Source: Sphingomonas sp. LM7 (lineage in GTDB: Bacteria > Pseudomonadota > Alphaproteobacteria > Sphingomonadales > Sphingomonadaceae). Taken from it: DNA of 64,000 nucleotides. Each line of letters begins with the position of its first letter. Positions within the stretch are counted from its first letter, which is position 1. The notes under the pieces were generated by a model, which saw nothing but the letters and a program-made list of their open reading frames with translations, had not been told where the DNA came from and made no database searches. Positions 1 through 8,504 of the stretch are shown here, piece by piece. The DNA is taken from contig NZ_CP019511.1 of the NCBI RefSeq assembly GCF_002002925.1, forward strand, positions 248,001 to 312,000, read 5' to 3'. The position numbers and the translations under genes were made by a program.

Positions 1-943
1 GATGCCGCTGTCGGGCAACATCGGCGTGCGCTATTCGGACATCGAGCGGGTCGCGCGCGGTTCGGTCAAGCGTGCCAGCGGGCTGGTCGATCCGCTGCTC
101 TCCAAGAGCCGCTTCGTCGACTGGCTGCCGAGCGCGGCGCTCAAGCTCGAACTGACCGACCGGCTGTTGCTGCGCGCGGGCGCGGCGAAGGTGCTGGGCC
201 TGCCGGACACGATCGATCTTTCGCCCAACCTGACGCTCAATCGCCTGACTCCGTATAACGGCTCCGCAGGCAATCCCGAGCTTCAGCCGATCCGCGCCGA
301 CCAGGTCGATGCGTCGCTGGAATGGTATTTCGCGCCGGGCGCGGCACTCACCGTCGGCGCGTTTTACAAGGACGTGAAGACCTTCATCGTCCGCCGCGCA
401 GCCTATGAAGTGCCGCCGGGCGAAGTCGCGCCGGATCCGCTGGGGCAGGGCTTCCTGATCACCCGGCCGTACAATGCGGACGGCGGCAAGGTGAAGGGCG
501 TCGAGGTCCTCTTCCAGACGCCGTTCTACTTCCTGCCCGCGCCGTTCGACGGCTTCGGCCTGGTTGCCAACCTCTCCTATATCGACAGCACCACGGCGCT
601 CACCGACCGACGCGGCGCCGCGCTGCCGCTCGAGGGGCTCTCCAAGCTCAACTATAATCTGGTCGGCTATTTCGAAAAGGACGGGTTCGGTGCCCGGGTC
701 GCGTACAATTATCGCGACAAATATTTCGACAGCGTCGGTGCCGGTGCGACGGCGATCTTCTTCGCGCCCAATCGCACGATCGACGCGTCGATCCGCTACG
801 AATTCGCCAAGTTCACGATCTACGCCGACGCGACCAACCTCACCGACGAGGTCCAGCAGAAATACACCGAAACCCCCGAGGCGACGTCGCTCTACGCGAT
901 GCAGGGACGGCGCTTTTCGGCCGGGGTCAATTTCAAGTTCTGA
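1..943 (+). CDS. TonB-dependent receptor, C-terminal part (5' end outside the window)
   Basis: Outer-membrane active transporter; only about the last 313 residues of the beta-barrel lie inside the window and the frame is open to the left edge. Visible are the alternating aromatic/polar strands of a barrel, the sphingomonad-type stretch with YNGSAGNPELQPIRADQ, the strand pair FGARVAYNYRDKYFD, and the terminal GRRFSAGVNFKF ending in Phe, the usual signal for outer-membrane insertion by the Bam machinery. The next gene starts 34 bases downstream on the same strand, so the receptor probably imports the substrate of the lyase/dehydratase cluster at 978-4045 (inference; a sugar or sugar acid). The first in-frame ATG at 2 is internal, not a start. 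Confidence 0.93.
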   Translation, partial: MPLSGNIGVRYSDIERVARGSVKRASGLVDPLLSKSRFVDWLPSAALKLELTDRLLLRAGAAKVLGLPDTIDLSPNLTLNRLTPYNGSAGNPELQPIRADQVDASLEWYFAPGAALTVGAFYKDVKTFIVRRAAYEVPPGEVAPDPLGQGFLITRPYNADGGKVKGVEVLFQTPFYFLPAPFDGFGLVANLSYIDSTTALTDRRGAALPLEGLSKLNYNLVGYFEKDGFGARVAYNYRDKYFDSVGAGATAIFFAPNRTIDASIRYEFAKFTIYADATNLTDEVQQKYTETPEATSLYAMQGRRFSAGVNFKF

Positions 944-977
944 ACGCGCATCGTCGCATCATAAAGAAGGAATCAAC

Positions 978-1877
978 ATGACGATTGCGACGCTCGGCGG
1001 CGTGTTTCCGGTGCTGCCGACGATCTTCCACGAAGATGGCACGATCGATGAAGGCGGACTTGTCGCGGTGGTCGACTATGTGGTCGCCGCAGGTGCGGAC
1101 GGCGTGGTGTTCCCCGGGCTGGCGAGCGAATATGACCAGCTCTCGCTCGACGAGCGCAAGCGGCTGATCGCCGTGGTCGGCGGCGCGGTGCGCGGGCGCA
1201 TCGGCTTCATCGTCGGGGCGAGCGCCGATACGGTGGAGGACAGCGCCGCGCTGCTCGGCGCCGGTGCGGCGGCGGGCGCCAGCGCGGCGATGGTAATGAC
1301 ACCCAGGGCCGTCGGGCGCGACCTGGATGCGCTGGCCGGTTTCTACTCGGCACTGGGCGCGCGCGCAGGGCTGCCGCTGATGCTCCAGAACGCGCCGGCG
1401 CCGATGGGGCTGGGCCTCGATCCCGCCGACGTGCTCCACATCGTCTCGCACACCGATGCGATTGCCTGGGTCAAGGAAGAGAATATGCCGTGCGGCCAGC
1501 GCATCACTGCGCTGCTGGAGGAAGGCGACGCGCGACTGGCGGGCGTGTTCGGCGGTGCGGGCGGTCGCTATATCGTCGATGAGCTCGGTCGCGGTGCAGT
1601 AGGTACGATGCCGGCTGCCGAGACCCCCGAGGCGCATGTCGCGCTAATGGCGGCGCATCGGCGCGGCGACGCGGAGGAAGTGCGGCGCGTCTATGAGGCG
1701 ATGCTGCCGATCCTGATGGTGCAGGCAGTGTTCCGCTGGCGGCTTACCAAGGAAATCCTGCGCAGCCGCGGCGTGATCGATTCGGCCTATACGCGGGCGC
1801 CGGGGCCGGCGTTCGACGCCGCCGATCTGACGGAGCTGGCAGTGCTGCTCGGGCGGCTGGAGGCGAAGCTGGCGTAA
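978..1877 (+). CDS. Dihydrodipicolinate synthase / N-acetylneuraminate lyase family protein
   Basis: Class I (Schiff-base) aldolase or dehydratase of the DapA/NanA/KdgD superfamily, 299 residues, cytoplasmic. The start at 978 follows an AGAAGGA ribosome site and matches the usual family N-terminus (MTIATLGGVFPVLPTIF); the frame is open further upstream but only over the receptor gene. The Schiff-base lysine is K166 in IAWVKEEN. The tyrosine that normally sits in the LYN motif is Gln137 here (LMLQNAP), so the standard proton relay is altered. Its place between a TonB receptor, an IclR regulator and an enolase-superfamily dehydratase points to catabolism of a sugar acid or keto-sugar acid rather than lysine synthesis (inference). 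Substrate not assignable. Confidence 0.88.
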   Translation: MTIATLGGVFPVLPTIFHEDGTIDEGGLVAVVDYVVAAGADGVVFPGLASEYDQLSLDERKRLIAVVGGAVRGRIGFIVGASADTVEDSAALLGAGAAAGASAAMVMTPRAVGRDLDALAGFYSALGARAGLPLMLQNAPAPMGLGLDPADVLHIVSHTDAIAWVKEENMPCGQRITALLEEGDARLAGVFGGAGGRYIVDELGRGAVGTMPAAETPEAHVALMAAHRRGDAEEVRRVYEAMLPILMVQAVFRWRLTKEILRSRGVIDSAYTRAPGPAFDAADLTELAVLLGRLEAKLA

Positions 1878-1884
1878 GTGCTTC

Positions 1885-1906
1885 CCCCTCCCTTTGCAGG
1901 GAGGGG
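1885..1906. terminator. GC-rich hairpin between convergent genes
   Basis: A perfect inverted repeat CCCCTCCC / GGGAGGGG with loop TTTGCA lies between the stop of the lyase gene and the stop of the convergent IclR gene. There is no real T-run, so it may act as a two-way terminator or be one copy of the intergenic palindrome family also seen at 62100-62250. Confidence 0.55.
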
Positions 1907-1917
1907 AATTTGCGCAG

Positions 1918-2748
1918 TTATACCGCGATGCGATAGTCCAGGATCGTCTCTGCCGGGGCAGTCGAGCCTGTTTCGTCGCCGCTCTGCTCGATCTTGACCG
2001 CGGCGGCGCGCAGGGCGTCGAGCAGCTCGGGCATCGCCGGCTCGGGAATCCAGCCCGACAGGCCGATCGCCGCGAAGGCAGTCGTGCCGACGGTTACCGC
2101 GACGGTATGCTGTTCGGGCGATTCCTTGACCTTGAGACGGGCAAATCCCTGTGCGCGCACGCCATCCAGCGCGGCGAGCAGATGGGGCAGGTCGTCATAG
2201 CCCGGGATCGGATCGCTGCCATAGACTTCGGCGACTTCGTCGTCCTCGATCGCGGCGAGCAGCGCCATGCCGATGCCGCCGCGCGTAGCGGGATAGAGAC
2301 CGATGCGGCCGAGCGCGTCGTTGGCGGGCATGTTGGGCGGCGCGTGGAACAGGTAACTGACATTGTCGCGCCAGCGCACGCCCATCGCGACGGTATGGCC
2401 GAAGCGGCGCAGCTCCTCGAGCGCCGGCAGCGATCGGCGCAGCAGCCCCGAAGCGAACAGGCTCTGCGCGGCGAGCACGGTCATCCCCGCGCCGGCGCGG
2501 TATTTGCGGTCGGACGTCTGCCGCGCGATACCGAGATAGGCGAGCGTCTTGAGCAGGCGATTGACGCGCGTGGTCTCCATGCCGACGCGCCGCGCTACTT
2601 CGCGGCAGCCGACCGGATCGCGCGAGATGGCGAGCGCCTGGAGGACGGTGATGCCATCGATCAGGCTCTGGTTGGGCTGTGCGCCTGCCTTGGCGCGCCC
2701 GCGCTTCGCACGCTCGTCCGCCGCGGGACCGGGAGGTGTTGCTGTCAT
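1918..2748 (-). CDS. IclR family transcriptional regulator
   Basis: DNA-binding repressor/activator, 276 residues. After a basic N-terminus, residues about 27-85 form the IclR winged helix-turn-helix (SLIDGITVLQALA, VGCREVARRVGMETTRVNRLLKTLAYLGI), followed by the IclR ligand domain with the GRIGLYPATRGGIGMALLA and LSGWIPEPAMPELLDAL segments. It is transcribed away from the enolase-family gene at 2870 and toward the lyase gene, so the 120-bp divergent spacer 2749-2869 is the likely operator region. Probable local regulator of the sugar-acid cluster, with a pathway intermediate as effector (inference from position). Confidence 0.92.
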   Translation of the reverse strand: MTATPPGPAADERAKRGRAKAGAQPNQSLIDGITVLQALAISRDPVGCREVARRVGMETTRVNRLLKTLAYLGIARQTSDRKYRAGAGMTVLAAQSLFASGLLRRSLPALEELRRFGHTVAMGVRWRDNVSYLFHAPPNMPANDALGRIGLYPATRGGIGMALLAAIEDDEVAEVYGSDPIPGYDDLPHLLAALDGVRAQGFARLKVKESPEQHTVAVTVGTTAFAAIGLSGWIPEPAMPELLDALRAAAVKIEQSGDETGSTAPAETILDYRIAV

Positions 2749-2869
2749 AGGGGGTATGCTAGCCGTTGTCCGCGCGAGCGTCCACGGCGATGCGAAACAC
2801 TGCAGCTTTGTCGTTGCTATAAAAGCTTCATGGGCCTAGGCTGTCTGCAACCAGGAGAGGGGAGCCCAA

Positions 2870-4045
2870 GTGCCCGACAATCGCATTCGCTCGATCGACG
2901 TGTTTTCGGTGAAGATCCCGCAGGAGGCGACCTACCTCGGCGCGCTCGGCCCTGGCGAAGCGGTCAACACGCGCGGCTATATCGTGCGCCGCGGCAACCG
3001 CACCGTCTATCCGGTCGAGATGCGTTCGCTGGTGGTGCGCGTCACGCTCGAATCGGGGCTGGTCGGCTGGGGCGAGACTTATGGCCTGGTCGCGCCCAAG
3101 GCGCTGCACGCGCTGATCGAGGACCTGATCGCGCCGTTCGTCGCCGGACGCACGCCCTATGACGTGCAGGCGATCTGGGACGACCTCTACGATCTGATGC
3201 GCGTGCGCGGCTATACCGGCGGCTTCTGGCTCGACGCGATCGCCGCGGTCGACATCGCGCTGTGGGACCTGTTCGGCAAGCTGACCGGATTGCCGTTGAA
3301 CCAGCTTCTCGGCGGGCGGCATCACGATCGCATTCCGGCGTATATTTCGGGGCTGCCGCGCAAGACGCTCGACGAACGGGTCGCGCTGGCAAGGAGCTTC
3401 GTCGATCAGGGCTTCGGCGCGGTCAAGATCGCCGCAGTGGTGACCTATGGCAGCCTGGTCCAGGAGATTGCGGCATTGCGCGAGGCACTGGGCCCCGATG
3501 TCGCGCTGATGCTCGACTGCCACTGGATGTATTCGCCCGCCGACGCGATCGCGCTGATCGAGCGGCTACGGCCCTATGACCTGCGGTTCATCGAGGCGCC
3601 GTGCAAGACCGAGGATGTCGCCGGGCTCGCCGACATCGCCGCGCATTCGCCGATCCCCGTCGCTGCGGGCGAGGAGTGGCGCACCGTCTATGACGCCCGC
3701 GCTAGGCTGGAGCGGCGTGCCGTGGGGATCGTGCAGCCGGAGATGGGACATACCGGCGTCACCCAATTCATGCGCATGTCGCAGCTTGCCCAGGCCTTCC
3801 ACGCGCAGGTCATTCCGCACGCCACGATCGGCGCGGGAATCTTCGCCGCCGCCAGCCTTCATGCCTCGGCGACGCTGACCAACCTGCCGTGGCACGAATA
3901 TCAGCACAGCATCTTCCCGCATTCGGCTTCGCTGATGACGGGCAGGCTAGAATGCGAGGCGGGCTATTTCGCGATTCCCGAGGGTCCGGGGTTGGGCGTC
4001 GAACCCAACGAGCGCTTCTGGGCCAATGCGACCCAGCTCAGCTGA
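2870..4045 (+). CDS. Mandelate racemase / muconate lactonizing enzyme family protein
   Basis: Enolase-superfamily enzyme, 391 residues, typically a sugar-acid dehydratase or racemase acting through an Mg-stabilised enolate. GTG start supported by the AGGAGAGGGGAG ribosome site just upstream. N-terminal capping domain about 1-130, then the TIM barrel with Lys186 (VKIAAV), metal ligands Asp216 (LDCHW), Glu242 (FIEAP) and Glu268 (AAGEEW), and His317 (PHATIGAG). The second lysine of the common KxK motif is Ala188, and the position after QP is Glu291 rather than Asp. The reaction therefore probably uses Lys186 and His317, but the substrate cannot be named. Neighbours: divergent IclR gene, and a lyase-family gene that could act on its product. 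Confidence 0.9.
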   Translation: MPDNRIRSIDVFSVKIPQEATYLGALGPGEAVNTRGYIVRRGNRTVYPVEMRSLVVRVTLESGLVGWGETYGLVAPKALHALIEDLIAPFVAGRTPYDVQAIWDDLYDLMRVRGYTGGFWLDAIAAVDIALWDLFGKLTGLPLNQLLGGRHHDRIPAYISGLPRKTLDERVALARSFVDQGFGAVKIAAVVTYGSLVQEIAALREALGPDVALMLDCHWMYSPADAIALIERLRPYDLRFIEAPCKTEDVAGLADIAAHSPIPVAAGEEWRTVYDARARLERRAVGIVQPEMGHTGVTQFMRMSQLAQAFHAQVIPHATIGAGIFAAASLHASATLTNLPWHEYQHSIFPHSASLMTGRLECEAGYFAIPEGPGLGVEPNERFWANATQLS

Positions 4046-4107
4046 ACGCATCATATAAAGAGATCTTTATATCTTGCTTGACGGGGCCGGCGCGTGGTGC
4101 GATCCAG

Positions 4108-4286
4108 CGCGGGTCAAGGTTCTTCGGCCGGGGCGTGCCCTGCGTCGAAGCTAAGACGGGAAGCCGGTGAAATACCGGCGCTGCCCCCGCAACTGTAAGC
4201 GGTGAGCTGTGGTCCACGATGTCACTGAGGCTTGCCTTGGGAAGACGGACCGTCAGCTGTGACCCGCGAGCCAGGAGACCTGCCTT
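4108..4286 (+). promoter_or_regulatory. Cobalamin (adenosylcobalamin-class) riboswitch
   Basis: The 5' leader of metE carries the conserved parts of a B12 riboswitch: GCCGGTGAAATACCGGC hairpin near 4163-4180, the core GCCCCCGCAACTGTAAGCGG at 4183-4202, GGGAAGACGG near 4239, and a full B12 box AGCCAGGAGACCTGCC at 4269-4284. It precedes metE by about 120 bases. Known logic for such pairs: when B12 is present the riboswitch turns off the B12-independent methionine synthase. The exact ends and the terminator or start-sequestering arm were not resolved by eye. Confidence 0.95.
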
Positions 4287-4408
4287 CGACGCGATAACGT
4301 CCACCGGCGGGGTGCCCGGGCTGGCCGCTTGCATGTCGCTGCGGGCCGTCCCGGAGCGTGTGCTCGTGTCTGGTCCAAGCCTTCCGCCTTTCTTCGGGGT
4401 TGAAGAGC

Positions 4409-6697
4409 ATGACCGTCACTGTTGCAACACTGGGTTTTCCGCGCATCGGGCCGCGGCGCGAGCTCAAGCACGCGCTCGAGGCATATTGGAGTGGCAAGGC
4501 CACGAAGGCCGAGCTTCTCGACGCCGCCTCCGGGCTGCGCACCGCCGCCTGGGCGCGGCAAAAGGCGCTCGGTGCCGACTGGCTGCCCTCTAACGACTTC
4601 TCGCTTTACGATCATGTGCTCGACACCAGCGTGATGCTCGGCGCGATTCCCGAGCGCTACCGCAGTGCCGATGGCGAGGCGGATCTCGCGACCTATTTCG
4701 CGATGGCACGCGGGACCACCGGAGATCATGACGATGGCTGTGGCCACGGCAGCGTCACTGCGTGCGAAATGACCAAGTGGTTCGACACCAATTACCATTA
4801 TCTCGTGCCCGAGCTCGTCGCGGGGCAGAAGCTTGCGCTCAACCGGCTCAAGGTGATCGAGGAATATCGCGAGGCCAAGGCGCAGGGATATGAGACGCGG
4901 CCTGTGCTGCTCGGGCCGGTGACCTGGCTGAGCCTCGCCAAGGGCCGCGATGTCGATCCGTTCGACGCGCTCGACGAAGTGCTGGGGCTCTATTCGGTGA
5001 TCCTCGGGCATCTCGCCCAGGCCGGCGCGGAATGGGTGCAGATCGACGAGCCGGTGCTCGTACTCGATCTCGACGAGAAGCAGCGGCGGGCGCTGACCCG
5101 GGCCTATGCCAAGCTGTCGCGCTGCGGACCCAAGCTGATGCTGAGCACCTATTTCGGTGGGCTGGGCGACAATCTGTCGTTCGCGGCGGCGCTGCCCGTG
5201 GCCGGGCTGCATGTCGATCTGGTCCGCGCGCCCGAACAGCTCGATCCGCTGCTCAAGGCGGCGCCCAGGGGGCTGCTGCTGTCGCTGGGAGTGATCGACG
5301 GGCGCAATGTCTGGCGTGCCGATCTCGACGCGCTGCTGGCGCGGATCGAGCCGATCGCCGCGACGCGCGACCTGGTGCTCGCGCCGTCCTGCTCGCTGCT
5401 CCATGTGCCGGTCGACCTGGCGCTGGAGAAGAAGCTCGATGCCGAGGTCACGCAATGGCTCGCCTTTGCGGTGCAGAAGGTCGAGGAGCTGACGCTGCTC
5501 AAGCGTGCGCTCAACGAGGGGCGCGACAGCGTCGCCGGGGAGCTCGCCGAGGCATCGCGGGCGGCGGCCAATCGCAAGGCCTCGCCGCGGGTGCACAATG
5601 CCGCGGTCGGCGAGCGCGTGGCGGCGATCACCGCGGAGATGCATGCGCGCGCGTCGGACATTGCCGAGCGGCTTGCCGCGCAGGCTGCGGTGCTCGACTT
5701 GCCGGCCTATCCGACGACGACGATCGGTTCGTTCCCACAGACTGCCGAGGTTCGCAATGCCCGTGCGCGGTTCAACCGTGGCGAGCTCGATGCGGCCGCT
5801 TACGAGACTTTCCTGCGGGAGGAGACCGCGCGGGCGATTGCCTGGCAGGAGGAAGTGGGGCTCGACATGCTCGTCCATGGCGAGTTCGAGCGCAACGACA
5901 TGGTCCAGTATTTCGGCGAGAAGCTGTCGGGCTTCGCGTTCACGGTGAACGGCTGGGTGCAGAGCTATGGCTCGCGCTGCGTGCGGCCGCCGATCCTGTA
6001 CGGCGATGTCTCGCGGCCGACGCCGATGACCGTAGAGTGGTGGCGCTATGCCCAGAGCCTGACGGACAAGCCGGTCAAGGGCATGCTCACCGGGCCGGTG
6101 ACGATCCTCAACTGGTCCTTCGTCCGCGACGACCAACCGCGAGCCGACTCGTGCAGGCAGATCGCGCTCGCCATCCGCGACGAGGTGATCGACCTCGAAG
6201 CGGCGGGGTGCAAGGCGATCCAGATCGACGAAGCGGCGCTGCGCGAAGGGCTGCCGCTGCGCCGCCGCGACTGGCAGGCCTATCTCGACTGGGCGGTGGA
6301 CAGCTTCCGGCTCTCCGCGGCGGGGGTGGGCGACGCGACCCAGATCCACACCCATATGTGCTATTCGGAGTTCAACGACATCCTGCCCGCGATCGGGGCG
6401 ATGGACGCCGATGTCATCTCGATCGAGACCGCCCGCTCGCAGATGGAGCTGCTGGAGGGCTTTGCCGCCTATCGCTATCCCGGCGCGATCGGGCCCGGGG
6501 TATACGACATCCACGCGCCGCGGGTGCCCGGCGAGGAAGAGATGGTGGCGCTGATGCAGCTCGCCCAGCTGCACCTGCGGCCCGACCAGCTGTGGGTGAA
6601 CCCCGATTGCGGGCTCAAGACGCGGAAATGGGCCGAAGTGACGCCCGCGATCGAAGCGATGGTCGCCGCGGCGCGGACGTTGCGCGCCGCGGCGTGA
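4409..6697 (+). CDS. metE: 5-methyltetrahydropteroyltriglutamate--homocysteine S-methyltransferase
   Basis: Cobalamin-independent methionine synthase; transfers the methyl group of methyl-tetrahydrofolate to homocysteine, the last step of methionine synthesis. 762 residues against about 753 in Escherichia coli. Start chosen at 4409 (MTVTVATLGFPRIGPRREL), the normal MetE N-terminus, rather than an in-frame ATG at 4358 inside the leader. Both halves of the duplicated barrel are present; the zinc ligands are His649 and Cys651 (IHTHMCYSEF), Glu673 (SIETARS) and Cys734 (NPDCGLKTRKW), each offset by exactly eight from E. coli. Controlled by the cobalamin riboswitch at 4108 and ended by the hairpin at 6704. 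Complete and apparently functional. Confidence 0.97.
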   Translation: MTVTVATLGFPRIGPRRELKHALEAYWSGKATKAELLDAASGLRTAAWARQKALGADWLPSNDFSLYDHVLDTSVMLGAIPERYRSADGEADLATYFAMARGTTGDHDDGCGHGSVTACEMTKWFDTNYHYLVPELVAGQKLALNRLKVIEEYREAKAQGYETRPVLLGPVTWLSLAKGRDVDPFDALDEVLGLYSVILGHLAQAGAEWVQIDEPVLVLDLDEKQRRALTRAYAKLSRCGPKLMLSTYFGGLGDNLSFAAALPVAGLHVDLVRAPEQLDPLLKAAPRGLLLSLGVIDGRNVWRADLDALLARIEPIAATRDLVLAPSCSLLHVPVDLALEKKLDAEVTQWLAFAVQKVEELTLLKRALNEGRDSVAGELAEASRAAANRKASPRVHNAAVGERVAAITAEMHARASDIAERLAAQAAVLDLPAYPTTTIGSFPQTAEVRNARARFNRGELDAAAYETFLREETARAIAWQEEVGLDMLVHGEFERNDMVQYFGEKLSGFAFTVNGWVQSYGSRCVRPPILYGDVSRPTPMTVEWWRYAQSLTDKPVKGMLTGPVTILNWSFVRDDQPRADSCRQIALAIRDEVIDLEAAGCKAIQIDEAALREGLPLRRRDWQAYLDWAVDSFRLSAAGVGDATQIHTHMCYSEFNDILPAIGAMDADVISIETARSQMELLEGFAAYRYPGAIGPGVYDIHAPRVPGEEEMVALMQLAQLHLRPDQLWVNPDCGLKTRKWAEVTPAIEAMVAAARTLRAAA

Positions 6698-6703
6698 GAC
6701 GGG

Positions 6704-6735
6704 CCGGCGCGCAGGGGTTGGGCTCTGCGCGCCGG
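6704..6735. terminator. Bidirectional terminator between metE and a convergent small gene
   Basis: Perfect 11-bp inverted repeat CCGGCGCGCAG (6704-6714) / CTGCGCGCCGG (6725-6735), followed on the + strand by TCTCATTTTG. It sits in the 40-bp gap between two convergent stops. Confidence 0.8.
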
Positions 6736-6737
6736 TC

Positions 6738-6968
6738 TCATTTTGCCCTCACCAGCGGGTGCCGGCCGCGGACATCGTCGAGCAGGCGCTCGATGATCGC
6801 ATTCTCGCCGTTGCTGCCCGAGGGGGCGACCGACCAGTTGCAATGCGGGTGCGTCTCGGCGCTGTAGACGCGGATCTTGCCCAGCGCCGCGCGCCAGTCG
6901 CGCTTGCTGCCGCCGGCCTTGCGGACCAGCGCGGTCACCAGCAGGTCCTGGAGTTCGAGCGCGGTCAT
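6738..6968 (-). CDS. Small conserved-looking protein coupled to the M28 peptidase gene
   Basis: 76-residue protein, family not recognised. The chosen ATG at 6968 overlaps the stop of the upstream M28 peptidase gene as TGATG, a sign of translational coupling; a longer in-frame start at 6998 would overlap the peptidase by 30 bases. The sequence (MTALELQDLLVTAL, then RDWRAALGKIRVYS, HPHCNWSV, ENAIIERLLDDVRG) is soluble, amphipathic at its start, and has no signal peptide or membrane segment. Its reading frame uses the same high-GC third positions as its neighbours, which supports it being real. Function unknown. Confidence 0.7.
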   Translation of the reverse strand: MTALELQDLLVTALVRKAGGSKRDWRAALGKIRVYSAETHPHCNWSVAPSGSNGENAIIERLLDDVRGRHPLVRAK

Positions 6969-8326
6969 CACTCGTTCGGGCGGCCGCCCGGCTTCCATTC
7001 GGGCTTCGCCTTGCTGTCCGCCAGGCTGCGCAGCGGGGCGACCAGCGACTGGATCGCGCGGGCCATGAAGGGCAAGTCGAGCTTGTCGATCGTATCCTCG
7101 GGCGTGTGATAGGTCGGCACCGTCGCCCAGCCCGATACGGTGTGCGCGACCACGCCCTTGAGCGCCAACGCATAATTGTCCGAGCGCTGGAAGAAGTTCT
7201 GCTCGGGGTACGGATCGGTGGTGACCAACGCGCCGTGCGCCTTGAGCGTCTCGCCGAAGGTCGAGCGCTCGAACCCGGTCATCATCATCGTGCCCGCGGG
7301 GAGCTTGGGATCCTGCTGGCCGATCATCTCGATCTCGAGATTGGCGACGATGTCCGACAGCGGCACCGGGGGATGCTCGGCGAACCAGCGCGCGCCGAAG
7401 CCGCCCGATTCCTCGCTGCCATAAGCGACGAACAACAGGCCGCGGCGATGCTTCCTGCCCGCCAGCGTCCGCGCCAGTTCGAGCACCGCGGCGGTGCCCG
7501 AGGCGTCGTCATTGGCGCCGTACATCACCTTGCCATCGGGGCGGACGCCGAGATGGTCGAGATGCGCCGTGACGAGCAGCACGCCCGCACTGGGATCGGT
7601 GCCGGGGATATAGCCGAGCGCATTGGTGGTGACCTGCGCCTGCTCGACCAGCCCGGGCAGTTCGAGCGCGATCTCGGCGCCGTCCTGCGCGGCGAGCTTG
7701 TCGAACGCGGCGTCGTTGAGCGCCAGCAGGGTCGGGCGGGGGCGCGGCGTCTCGCCCTTGATATAGCGCGGCAGGCGGGGGCGGCCGCCGATCCGCTCAT
7801 AGGTGTTGCGGACCTGTTCGGTGGCGCGGACGATGACGAGCTTGACCTTGGACGGATCGACGCGGTTGGCGAACTGGAGCCCGTTGACCTCCGCCCCCGT
7901 GACGATGACGATGTCCGCCGCGGGAAGCTGCGCCGGATCGCTGCCGGCAAAGGCAGTCAGCTTGCCGCGGACCGGCTGGCCGTTCGACGAGAAGAGCATC
8001 GGGGCATCGACGGGGGTGCCGTTCGCGGTGAGCACCGCCGCGCCGTCCAGCCGCAGGGTGACGATGTCGATCGGCTGGGTATAGGCCGTCATCCCCGGGG
8101 CCATGGCGAGCCCATAGCCGCGGAACATCGCCGCGACATAGGCGGCCGCCGCGGCCTCGTCGGGCGTCGCGCTGCCGCGGCCGCGCAGCCCGGGGCCGGC
8201 AAGGACATCGACATGCGCGCGGACATGCTCGGGGGTGATCGCCGCGGGGGCGCGCTGGGCGAAGGCGGGCGTGGTCAGGCCGGTCGCCAGCGCGCCGGCG
8301 AGGAGGATGGTCTTCAGCTTGTGCAT
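6968..8326 (-). CDS. M28 family metallopeptidase
   Basis: Secreted or periplasmic zinc aminopeptidase, 452 residues. Start at 8326 gives a clean signal peptide (MHKLKTILLAGALATGLTTPAFAQ); the frame runs further upstream only through the repeat region. Co-catalytic zinc ligands of clan MH are visible: His in VTAHLDHLG, Asp in GANDDASGTAA, Glu-Glu in YGSEESGGFGA, an acidic residue in LEIEMIGQQD and the final His in VPTYHTPEDT. A PA-like insert domain lies between the signal and the catalytic part. The 3' end overlaps the next small gene by one base. Upstream by 87 bases is one copy of the 29-bp core repeat also found in front of clpP. Confidence 0.93.
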   Translation of the reverse strand: MHKLKTILLAGALATGLTTPAFAQRAPAAITPEHVRAHVDVLAGPGLRGRGSATPDEAAAAAYVAAMFRGYGLAMAPGMTAYTQPIDIVTLRLDGAAVLTANGTPVDAPMLFSSNGQPVRGKLTAFAGSDPAQLPAADIVIVTGAEVNGLQFANRVDPSKVKLVIVRATEQVRNTYERIGGRPRLPRYIKGETPRPRPTLLALNDAAFDKLAAQDGAEIALELPGLVEQAQVTTNALGYIPGTDPSAGVLLVTAHLDHLGVRPDGKVMYGANDDASGTAAVLELARTLAGRKHRRGLLFVAYGSEESGGFGARWFAEHPPVPLSDIVANLEIEMIGQQDPKLPAGTMMMTGFERSTFGETLKAHGALVTTDPYPEQNFFQRSDNYALALKGVVAHTVSGWATVPTYHTPEDTIDKLDLPFMARAIQSLVAPLRSLADSKAKPEWKPGGRPNE

Positions 8327-8413
8327 AGTGCCCCGGTGATTGGAAGTTCCGCGGAGCTTAGAAAGGCGCGGCGCGGAGGGCAACGGCGCGCAGGCGGCGA
8401 GGGGCGATTTGGT

Positions 8414-8442
8414 TGACGAAGTTGACGGAAAACGCGGTTTTG
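8414..8442 (-). repeat. Core repeat copy 1 (29 bp), upstream of the M28 peptidase gene
   Basis: A 29-bp block with only one mismatch to 59169-59197. It contains the short palindrome AAAAC-GCG-GTTTT. Read in the direction of the peptidase gene it ends 87 bases before the ATG, closely matching the 100-base distance of the second copy to clpP. Unknown element; a shared promoter/operator or a dispersed repeat are both possible. Confidence 0.75.
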
Positions 8443-8504
8443 CGGGCGATGCTGGCTCGCTATCCTGTTGAAATACAACGATAACCGTATTTGCGGAGTT
8501 AAGT

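Noticed and set aside
564..977. In-frame upstream extension of the lyase gene
   Set aside because: The extension is an Arg/Ser/Pro-rich shadow of the TonB receptor; the ATG at 978 has a good ribosome site and the family N-terminus.
4253..6574. 773-residue open frame antisense to metE
   Set aside because: Composition is Arg/His/Asp-rich as expected for the complement of a GC-biased gene, no ribosome site, and metE is fully supported on the other strand.
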